Shown piece by piece: positions 57,643-64,000 of a stretch of DNA of 64,000 nucleotides (its first letter is position 1; every line of letters begins with the position of its first letter). Source of the DNA: Aquamicrobium sp. LC103 (GTDB lineage Bacteria; Pseudomonadota; Alphaproteobacteria; Rhizobiales; Rhizobiaceae); contig NZ_LBCQ02000003.1 of the NCBI RefSeq assembly GCF_001014615.2, positions 1 through 64,000 on the forward strand, given 5' to 3'. Below the pieces are notes generated by a model. The model was not told the DNA's origin. It saw only the letters and a list, made by a program, of their open reading frames with translations, and ran no database searches. The position numbers and the translations under genes are program-made.

Positions 57643-58925
57643 TCGTACCTGAGCGCCTCGACCGGATCGAGCTTCGCGGCGCGCCACGCCGGAAACAGCG
57701 TGGCGAGGAAGGACAGGAGCAACGCCATCAGAATGACGGAGAAGGTCTCCTGCCCGTCCATCTTGGCCGGCAACTGGCTGAGGAAATAGAGCTCGGGATT
57801 GAAGAGCGTCGTGCCTGACAGCCAGGAGAAGAATTGGCGGATCGATTCGACGTTCAGGCAGACGACGATGCCGAGGATGACGCCCGCCACCGTGCCCGTC
57901 ACGCCGATCGCCGCGCCCGTCATCATGAATATCCGCATGACCGAGCCGCTGGTCGCCCCCATGGTGCGCAGGATGGCGATGTCGCGCCCCTTGTCCTTCA
58001 CCAGCATGATCAGGCCCGAAATGATGTTCAGCGCCGCCACCAGCACGATCAAGGTGAGGATCATGAACATCACGTTGCGCTCGACCTGGAGGGCGGAGAA
58101 GAAGGTCTGGTTGCGCTGGCGCCAATCGGTGATGAAGACCTGCCGCTGCGCGGCGTCCTCGATCATGGGACGAAGCGCGTCGACATTGTCGGGATTGTCG
58201 ACATAGACCTCGACCGACTGGACGGTGCCTTCGGAATTGAAGAAGAGCTGCGCCTCCTGCAGCGGCATGTAGATGATCGAGGCGTCGTATTCCGACATGC
58301 CGACCTCGAATATCGCCGTCACCGGATAGGCCTTGCGCCGCGGCGTGGTGCCGAACGGCGTGACGTCGCCTTCCGGCGCGGTAAGCATGATCGAATCACC
58401 GAGCGCCACGCCCACCGAATCCGCCATGCGCTTGCCGATGGCGATGCCCTCGCTGCCGTCGAAGCCCGTGAGCGCGCCCTGTCGGATATTGTCGGCGACG
58501 AGCTGGATCTTGGCGACGTCCTGCTCGCGAATGCCCCTGACGATCGCGCCGGTGCCGTTGCCGCCCGGTCCGGTGGCGAGCACCTGCCCTTCCACCAGCG
58601 GAATCGCATAGCGCACGCCCTGCACGCCCTCGATGCGGTGCGCCACCTCGGCGTAGTCGTCGAAGGAACGGTCGATGGGCGCCACGATCATGTGGCCGTT
58701 GACGCCGAGAATCCGGTTGAGCAGCTCGGCGCGGAACCCGTTCATCACCGCCATGACGATGATCAGCGTCGCCACGCCGAGCATGATGCCGATGAAGGAG
58801 ATCCAGGAAATGACCGAGACCACCGTCTCCTTGCGCTTGGAACGCAGGTAACGCCAGGCGACCATCCTCTCGAAGGCGGAGAAGGGCCGCGCGCCGGCCG
58901 GGCTTTTCGCGGCGGCTCCGCTCAC
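57639..58925 (-). CDS. lolC: Lipoprotein-releasing system permease, LolC/LolE family
   Basis: 428 residues. N-terminal TM ([30 protein letters not shown]), a periplasmic domain of about 200 residues, then three TM helices at about 275-405 ending in DPVEALRYE. In alphaproteobacteria a single LolC/E-type permease is common; its exact letter is a convention. Coupled to proS (start overlaps) and lolD. Confidence 0.92.
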   Translation of the reverse strand: MSGAAAKSPAGARPFSAFERMVAWRYLRSKRKETVVSVISWISFIGIMLGVATLIIVMAVMNGFRAELLNRILGVNGHMIVAPIDRSFDDYAEVAHRIEGVQGVRYAIPLVEGQVLATGPGGNGTGAIVRGIREQDVAKIQLVADNIRQGALTGFDGSEGIAIGKRMADSVGVALGDSIMLTAPEGDVTPFGTTPRRKAYPVTAIFEVGMSEYDASIIYMPLQEAQLFFNSEGTVQSVEVYVDNPDNVDALRPMIEDAAQRQVFITDWRQRNQTFFSALQVERNVMFMILTLIVLVAALNIISGLIMLVKDKGRDIAILRTMGATSGSVMRIFMMTGAAIGVTGTVAGVILGIVVCLNVESIRQFFSWLSGTTLFNPELYFLSQLPAKMDGQETFSVILMALLLSFLATLFPAWRAAKLDPVEALRYE

Positions 58926-60250
58926 GCCTTTGCCCCTGACTGCGCCAGAAGCTCGGCGATCGGCTTGTTCTCGCGCTCGCCGGTGGCGCGGCGCTTGACC
59001 TCGACCTGGCCTTCGGCAATGCCGCGCGGGCCGACGATCACCTGCGTCGGGATGCCGATGAGGTCCGTGGTGGCGAACTTGGCGCCGGGGCGCTGGTCGG
59101 TGTCGTCGAGCAGCACCTCGTGGCCGGCGGCCTCATAGGCGGCCTCGAGCTCGGCGCAGACGCGGTCGCATTCGGGATCGCCGGCCTTCATGTTGATGAT
59201 GGCGACGTCGAACGGCGCGACCGCCTCCGGCCAGATGATGCCGTTCTCGTCGTGGCTCGCCTCGATGATCGCCGCGACCAGGCGCGACGGCCCGATGCCG
59301 TAGGAGCCCATGGAGACGAAATGGTCCTTGCCGTCCGGACCGGTCACCTTGGCGTTCATCGGCTTCGAATATTTCGTGCCGAAATGGAAAATGTGGCCGA
59401 CCTCGATGCCGCGCGCCGCCAGCCGGTCGCCTTCCGGAACGCTTTCCCAGACGGCCTCGTCATGCATCTCGTCGGTGGCCGCGTAGGGCGTCGTCCAATC
59501 CTTGACGATGCCGGCGATGCCGTGATCGTCGGAAAAGTCCGTGTCGGCGCCCGGCACCGGCAGTTCGAGGAATTCGCGATTGCAGTAGACCTGGCTTTCG
59601 CCGGTGTCGGCGAGGATGATGAACTCATGGCTGAGGTCGCCGCCGATCGGGCCGGTGTCTGCGCGCATCGGTATGGCCTTGAGCCCCAGGCGGGTGAAGG
59701 TGCGCAGATAGGACACGAACATCCGGTTGTAGGCGGCCTTGGCTCCTTCGAAATCGAGATCGAAGGAATAGGCGTCCTTCATCAGGAATTCGCGCGAGCG
59801 CATCACGCCGAAGCGCGGCCGCACCTCGTCGCGGAACTTCCACTGGATATGATAGAGATTGAGCGGCAGGTCCTTGTAGGACTTGACGTAGGACCGGAAG
59901 ATGTCGGTCACCATCTCTTCGTTGGTCGGGCCGTAGAGCATGTCGCGCTCGTGCCGGTCGGTGATGCGCAGCATCTCCTTGCCGTAATCGTCATAGCGGC
60001 CGCTCTCGCGCCAGAGATCGGCGGACTGGATCGTCGGCATGAGGATTTCGAGCGCGCCGGCGCGATTCTGCTCCTCGCGGATGACCTTGCAGACCTTGTC
60101 GAGCACGCGCTTGCCCAATGGCAGCCAGGAGAAGCTGCCGGCGCCCTGCTGGCGCAGCATGCCGGCACGCAGCATGAGCCGGTGGGAGACGATTTCCGCC
60201 TCGCGCGGATTTTCCTTGAGGATGGGCAGGAAGTAACGCGACAAACGCAT
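58922..60250 (-). CDS. proS: Prolyl-tRNA synthetase (short alphaproteobacterial type)
   Basis: 442 residues from ATG 60250 ([15 protein letters not shown]). Class II core: [30 protein letters not shown] and [40 protein letters not shown]. It lacks the editing insertion of the E. coli-type enzyme, as expected in this group. Anticodon-binding domain at about 345-430. Confidence 0.93.
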   Translation of the reverse strand: MRLSRYFLPILKENPREAEIVSHRLMLRAGMLRQQGAGSFSWLPLGKRVLDKVCKVIREEQNRAGALEILMPTIQSADLWRESGRYDDYGKEMLRITDRHERDMLYGPTNEEMVTDIFRSYVKSYKDLPLNLYHIQWKFRDEVRPRFGVMRSREFLMKDAYSFDLDFEGAKAAYNRMFVSYLRTFTRLGLKAIPMRADTGPIGGDLSHEFIILADTGESQVYCNREFLELPVPGADTDFSDDHGIAGIVKDWTTPYAATDEMHDEAVWESVPEGDRLAARGIEVGHIFHFGTKYSKPMNAKVTGPDGKDHFVSMGSYGIGPSRLVAAIIEASHDENGIIWPEAVAPFDVAIINMKAGDPECDRVCAELEAAYEAAGHEVLLDDTDQRPGAKFATTDLIGIPTQVIVGPRGIAEGQVEVKRRATGERENKPIAELLAQSGAKA

Positions 60251-60561
60251 GAGAAATTCCGTTAGAAGAGGAAACGAGGGCGGAATCATCCGCAGCCCCG
60301 CCGCAGCCTGGATTGCTAGCGCTTCATAGCGATTTCAAGGCAGGATGAAAACCCGACACAACGTCTTGCCCCGACAACTATTCGCTTCTGTCGCATTCAT
60401 GAGCAGGCGCTGATTGCTTATTGTGCAGCGCAGCACATCTAAGCGGCTCCCGACGCAATATTTTTGATGACACGGCTCTAAAGTTTGGTCTAATGTGCTC
60501 CACATAATCGAGAAGGCAGAGCAAATAATCTGCCTTCCTACGCGGTCAAAGTCTTGGGAGG

Positions 60562-60624
60562 ATGCGATCTAGGCGCGATTACTACGCTGCCGCCGAAAAA
60601 CGGAAAGCAGATCGGACGCGTTAA
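60562..60624 (+). CDS. 20-codon peptide ORF in the small transcript
   Basis: ATG 60562 directly preceded by GGGAGG, coding MRSRRDYYAAAEKRKADRTR, an Arg-rich peptide with stop TAA. The ribosome site is very close to the start. Could be a real small protein or a coincidence in a structured RNA. Confidence 0.35.
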   Translation: MRSRRDYYAAAEKRKADRTR

Positions 60625-60626
60625 AT

Positions 60627-60655
60627 TGCAAGGCCTCGTGCCTTGCATTTTTTTT
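60627..60655 (+). terminator. Rho-independent terminator
   Basis: 8-bp stem TGCAAGGC (60627-60634) with GCCTTGCA (60640-60647), loop CTCGT, then eight T (60648-60655). Confidence 0.88.
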
Positions 60656-60754
60656 GTGCAGTTGAAACAGGCTAGCCGGCAAAGCCGGGCACGCCGACGA
60701 GACAGTGATCTTTCGTGAGCGAAAGAAAAGGGCGGTCCGCCTCTTCCGCCAACT

Positions 60755-61567
60755 TCATCCGCGCGGGAAGTCTACCGGGCCCTGCGTGCTTTTTTCAGCA
60801 AATAGGGAAAAATGCGGGGCGAGTCGCGAGGCGACATAGGGCAATCCCTTGCGCCGCGCCGTCCAGCCGACGACCGAGAGAGCGCGGGCGGCCGGATCGA
60901 AACGCCGTGCCATCGCCCAACTGCGGCAGTCGATCGCGCAGATGTCAGCCCTGCCCTCCGCCACCGCCCTGATCGAGGCGCGATGCCCGCCGGTCTCGAT
61001 GCGTGCGGCGAAGGTGCCGATGTCCTCGCCCAGCGTCTCCAGATCGCGTGTCAGCGCGATGATGCCGGACATCGAATCAGGGCTGTTGTAGGCGAGCCGC
61101 CGGCCGGCAAGGAGATCGAGCGGGAGGATAGCGTAGCCGTCGGCCGGCGGCCTCTCCTCCGCCGCCCCTTCCCTGCGCGTCAGGATCGCGCTCGAATAAG
61201 ATTCGCCCTGCCCGCCATCGAAGGCCGAGTAGTCCGGCTGACCGAGAACGCGGACATGTCCGGAAAGCCCGGCCTCCAGCGGGCCCCAGCAGGCTTGGGC
61301 GAAAAGCAGCCCGGGATGACGCCACAGCGTCGGCAAATCGAGCTCGTCGGAAGGCAACGTCGCGGGATCCGGGGCGATGAGTGCGCCGCCGGCGTCACGG
61401 ATGCCGCCCGGCACGGAAGGCATGTCGGCGTTGCGCCGCGTCAGCCGCTCGGGCGCAGCGATGCCCTGCCCGCGCAGCCGGTCGCGGATGGCCCGCCATT
61501 CGGCATCGACCTCCTCCCGCCTCTCGGGCCAGTCATACATGGGCAGCGCGGCAATGAACTCGCTCAT
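60755..61567 (-). CDS. PhnD-like periplasmic-binding-type protein
   Basis: 270 residues without an obvious signal peptide. ALPMYDWPERREEVDAEWRAIRDRL opening, LPTLWRHPGLLFAQACWGP, YNSPDSMSGIIALTRDLE and ADICAIDCRSW are the blocks of phosphonate/phosphite ABC transporter substrate-binding relatives. The lack of a signal peptide suggests a cytosolic use or an unresolved upstream start. Confidence 0.8.
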   Translation of the reverse strand: MSEFIAALPMYDWPERREEVDAEWRAIRDRLRGQGIAAPERLTRRNADMPSVPGGIRDAGGALIAPDPATLPSDELDLPTLWRHPGLLFAQACWGPLEAGLSGHVRVLGQPDYSAFDGGQGESYSSAILTRREGAAEERPPADGYAILPLDLLAGRRLAYNSPDSMSGIIALTRDLETLGEDIGTFAARIETGGHRASIRAVAEGRADICAIDCRSWAMARRFDPAARALSVVGWTARRKGLPYVASRLAPHFSLFAEKSTQGPVDFPRG

Positions 61568-61608
61568 GCCTTCTTATGCGCGGCTGATCGCGCGGGATGC
61601 AAGCACGG

Positions 61609-62649
61609 CTATTCCTTGGGCGGCTCGGCCGGCACCGGCGCGGTGCCGAGCCCGCTGACGTTGCGGGCGCGCAGCCGCGGACGGAAGACGCGGCCCACCT
61701 CGGGCATGCGGCGCAGGAAAGGATGCACCACCGGCTCCTTCGCGCGGAAGGCGTAATCCCGCAGCAGCGCGAAATAGTTCGGATAGGAATAGCCGTCGTT
61801 CATCCTCAGCCATTCGTCGCGCCGCTCGCGGAACAGCGCCGGCAGCCTGTACCAGGCAACCGTCGGCATCTTGTGGTGCACGAGGTGCAGATTGTTGTTG
61901 AGAAAGAGCAGCGCCAGCGGCGAGCGCTCGACGATGATCGTGCGCCCGTCGGGCCGCTCCGACCACTGATGCTCGGCGAAGGTGCGTACCGCGATCAGCG
62001 ACTGCCCGACATAGACGGGAACGAGATAGGCCCAGAAAGGCATGTCGAAAGCGAGGACGACGACCGGTAGCACGAGGGCGAGGCCGGCGAGATGGTGGAG
62101 CCATGCGCGGCGCACCGCCTCGTCGCCCTGCGCCAGCAGCTTCGCCTCCGTGATGAAAAAGCCGATATTGGCGATCAGCGGTCCGATCACGAAGCGGCCG
62201 ACCATGGTGTTGTTGACCTGCAGCAGAAGCTTCAGCCAGTCCGGCAGGTCGCGGTGTTTCCACAGGGCGCGATAATAGCTCTCGGGATCGTCGAACGGAT
62301 CGGTCAGCCGCTCGTCGGCATGATGGCGAAGGTGCAGGGTCTTGAAGCGGCGGAACGGATAGACGAGCCCGATGGGCAGGCCGACGAGCAGCTCGTTGAC
62401 GAGCGCGCTGCGCGTCGGGTGGCCGTGGGCAGCCTCGTGCATCAACGAGGATTGAAGTGCGACGACGAGGACCAGCAGGGCAATCGCGAGCCACGGGCTG
62501 AACGTCCAGAGGAAAAGGCCCGCCCCCGCCCAGGCGGCATAGCACGAGGCGATCAGGGCAACCGTAGGCCATTCGGTTCGCAGGACGCCCCTTGCCCGCT
62601 TATGGCTCTTTTGCGCCTTCTCGCGCCGGTATGCTCTTTCGTCGCCCAT
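61609..62649 (-). CDS. Fatty acid desaturase-family membrane protein
   Basis: 346 residues with four to six TM helices. Three His boxes: HEAAHGH (about 71), HLRHHAD (about 105) and HLVHHKMP (about 258), with a NNNLHLVHH pattern. Di-iron desaturase/hydroxylase superfamily. The substrate is uncertain (acyl lipid or carotenoid). Divergent from the XRE regulator. Confidence 0.85.
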   Translation of the reverse strand: MGDERAYRREKAQKSHKRARGVLRTEWPTVALIASCYAAWAGAGLFLWTFSPWLAIALLVLVVALQSSLMHEAAHGHPTRSALVNELLVGLPIGLVYPFRRFKTLHLRHHADERLTDPFDDPESYYRALWKHRDLPDWLKLLLQVNNTMVGRFVIGPLIANIGFFITEAKLLAQGDEAVRRAWLHHLAGLALVLPVVVLAFDMPFWAYLVPVYVGQSLIAVRTFAEHQWSERPDGRTIIVERSPLALLFLNNNLHLVHHKMPTVAWYRLPALFRERRDEWLRMNDGYSYPNYFALLRDYAFRAKEPVVHPFLRRMPEVGRVFRPRLRARNVSGLGTAPVPAEPPKE

Positions 62650-62803
62650 TCCTTACCCCGGAAAGACAGAATCCCCCGATCCTGTCATCACGTTGTCAGG
62701 AGGCATTGCAGCGCACAACGAGATAATGCGAACGAAGCGTTGAATTTGCAAACCAAACGCCGCAATTGTTGTGAAAAGTAATCAACTCGCGTATTTTCAT
62801 GTC

Positions 62804-63640
62804 ATGGACAAGCGCGATCTCTCGGAAATCTTCAAACGGAGGCTGGCGACGCTGATCGATCGATCGGGCACGAGCCAGTCGGCCTTCGCCACCGCCGTCG
62901 GCATCGACCGGTCGGCCCTTTCGCAGCTTCTCTCCGGCCAATCGACGCGGCTGCCCCGCGCCGAAACGCTGCTCAACATCGCCGCCGAGCACAAGGTCTC
63001 GCTCGACTGGCTGCTCGGGGTCAGCCAGGACGAGGGCCTGGGCAGCGAGATCCGCGAGAGCTTCGAGATCGAGGAGGGGCTGGAGGGCTTCGACCGAACC
63101 CTGCTCGCCAAATGGCACGCCGAGGCCGCCGGCACGAAGATACGCTACGTGCCGGCCGGCATTCCCGATCTGCTGCGCAGCGACGACCTGATCGAATACG
63201 AGGCCGGCATAACCCGGAAAAGCACCGAATCGCAGATGGGCGAGACCCAGTACCGGATCGACTACAACCGTCGGCCGGAGACCGACATGGAGGTCTGCAT
63301 GCCGCGGCACGTGCTGGAAATCTTCGCCGGCGGGATGGGCGTGTGGTCGGGGCTGACGAGCGGGCAGCGCGAGGCGCAGCTCGCCCATATGGCGCAGCTT
63401 CTCGACGATCTCTATCCGAGCTTCCGTCTTTATCTCTATGACGGACGACTGCGCTATTCCGTGCCCTATACGATCTTCGGCCAGCTCAGGGCGGCGATCT
63501 ACATGGGCGACATGTATCTGGTGCTGAACGCGACGGCCGCCGTGCGCAGCCTGACGCGCCATTTCGACAATCTCATCCGCGCCGCCGACGTGAACGCGCA
63601 TGAAACCGCCGCTTTCGCGCGATCGCTCATGCGAGATTGA
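62804..63640 (+). CDS. XRE-family transcriptional regulator
   Basis: 278 residues from ATG 62804. HTH about 20-75 (TSQSAFATAVGIDRSALSQLLSG). C-terminal domain (about 90-278) unclassified, with RYVPAGIPDLLRS and a YLYDGRLRYSVPYTIFG block. A long regulator with an effector-like C-terminus. The neighbour desaturase or bmt may be a target. Confidence 0.82.
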   Translation: MDKRDLSEIFKRRLATLIDRSGTSQSAFATAVGIDRSALSQLLSGQSTRLPRAETLLNIAAEHKVSLDWLLGVSQDEGLGSEIRESFEIEEGLEGFDRTLLAKWHAEAAGTKIRYVPAGIPDLLRSDDLIEYEAGITRKSTESQMGETQYRIDYNRRPETDMEVCMPRHVLEIFAGGMGVWSGLTSGQREAQLAHMAQLLDDLYPSFRLYLYDGRLRYSVPYTIFGQLRAAIYMGDMYLVLNATAAVRSLTRHFDNLIRAADVNAHETAAFARSLMRD

Positions 63641-63660
63641 TGCGATCCTCGATTGACCAC

Positions 63661-63680
63661 ATATAAAGACTTCCTTATAT
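63661..63680. promoter_or_regulatory. Palindromic operator upstream of bmt (SahR-like)
   Basis: ATATAAAG-ACTT-CCTTATAT: the arms pair except one position (A versus G). It lies 35 bases before the methyltransferase start. In alphaproteobacteria similar AT-rich palindromes before methionine-cycle genes are bound by the ArsR-type regulator SahR. The identity is inferred; the regulator is not in the window. Confidence 0.5.
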
Positions 63681-63714
63681 CATTATCTCATCAAAGAGAG
63701 ACGGGATTTGACGC

Positions 63715-64000
63715 ATGAACAATCCCATTGAAGCGCTGATCGTCGAAAAGGGCGTGCTCCTGGCCGACGGCGCCACCGGCACCAACCTCTTCGCCATGGG
63801 CCTTGAAGCCGGCGACGCGCCCGAATTGTGGAACGAGACCGCGCCGGAGAAGATCGAGGCGCTGCACCAGGGCTTCGTCGATGCCGGCGCCGACATCATC
63901 CTGACCAACTCCTTTGGCGGCACCAGGCATCGCCTGAAGCTGCACAAGGCCGAGAGCCGGGTGCACGAGTTGAACCGACGCGCCGCCGAGATCGCGCGCT
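63715..64000 (+). CDS. bmt: Betaine-homocysteine S-methyltransferase, 3' part outside the window
   Basis: ATG 63715, 95 codons to the window edge. DGATGTNLFAMGLEAGDAPELW and ADIILTNSFGG are the N-terminal blocks of the homocysteine-binding barrel shared with MetH. The short-length bmt-type in rhizobia is favoured over MetH, but the missing C-terminus prevents proof. Zinc ligands lie outside the window. Confidence 0.85.
   Translation, partial: MNNPIEALIVEKGVLLADGATGTNLFAMGLEAGDAPELWNETAPEKIEALHQGFVDAGADIILTNSFGGTRHRLKLHKAESRVHELNRRAAEIAR

Larger units (their letters stand above)
60490..60655 (+). ncRNA. Candidate small transcript with two hairpins
   Basis: AAGGCAGA (60513-60520) pairs with TCTGCCTT (60529-60536), an 8-loop hairpin. 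A strong terminator TGCAAGGC/GCCTTGCA (60627-60634, 60640-60647) with eight T follows. Between them is a 20-codon ORF (60562-60624). No promoter was fixed, so boundaries are approximate. The whole could be an sRNA or short leader/peptide mRNA. Confidence 0.5.

Noticed and set aside
57834-59138. 434-codon plus-strand frame opposite lolC and proS
   Set aside because: GC-rich antisense shadow rich in His, Asp and Arg. The minus strand carries clear LolC and ProRS sequences.
63640-63714. SAM-II riboswitch before bmt
   Set aside because: The leader is short and lacks the conserved SAM-II core; an operator palindrome explains it better.
1-64000. CRISPR array or diversity-generating retroelement
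   Set aside because: No regularly spaced repeats and no reverse transcriptase frame are present.

Overview
The window is a chromosome segment from an alphaproteobacterium, most likely a Hyphomicrobiales (Rhizobiales) member close to Phyllobacteriaceae. This is inferred from the GC-rich codon use, the short ProRS, the proS-lolC/E-lolD cluster, a bmt-type methionine gene and the many rhizobial-type phage hypotheticals. About 55.4 kb (position 1 to about 55,450) is one siphovirus-type prophage. Its left end lies outside the window. The last 8.5 kb is host chromosome.

Prophage layout. On the minus strand, read right to left from 24.5 kb to 1: terminase small and large subunits, DUF1073 portal, DUF2213 protease-scaffold, Gp24-like decoration protein, DUF2184 major capsid protein, head-tail adaptors, a MuF-like minor head protein, tail completion and terminator proteins, tail tube, tail assembly chaperone made by a programmed -1 frameshift, tape measure, distal tail proteins, an NlpC/P60-like protein, a J-like tip protein, receptor-binding/fibre proteins and a T4-type lysozyme cut by the window edge. 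Nine separate plus-strand islands interrupt this late block. They include a HigBA toxin-antitoxin pair, an XRE regulator, a MucR/Ros regulator and a GFA-domain protein.

From 25 to 31 kb is an accessory block: an ISL3 transposase preceded by a ribbon-helix-helix gene, small hypotheticals, a beta-helix tailspike-like protein, a manganese catalase and a phage tRNA with anticodon CAT. From 31 to 43.6 kb is a leftward early/replication operon: Cro-like protein, ParB-like protein, LexA-N-like protein, DUF5131, adenine-type methyltransferase, RuvC-like resolvase, DnaB helicase, HNH proteins and a mini-NrdR zinc ribbon. Three plus-strand DUF982 paralogues and a McrA-like HNH protein are embedded in it. 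The immunity region is at 43.6-46.5 kb, with cI and cro diverging across three 17-bp operators. Further along the cI strand lies a two-gene unit whose size and topology resemble lambda RexAB. At 47.9 kb the same operator sequence recurs over a second promoter, which drives the rightward early operon (48.0-55.4 kb): Lar-like protein, Erf annealing protein, YqaJ exonuclease, NinB, a J-domain protein, HNH, a putative excisionase and a tyrosine integrase. The integrase abuts an intact tRNA-Leu(GAG), the presumed attachment site.

Host part: lipB, a small membrane peptide, lolD, lolC/E, proS, a short hairpin-rich locus with a 20-codon ORF, a PhnD-like protein, a fatty acid desaturase, an XRE regulator and the start of a betaine-homocysteine methyltransferase preceded by a palindromic operator.

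All functions are read from sequence patterns. No database search was run.
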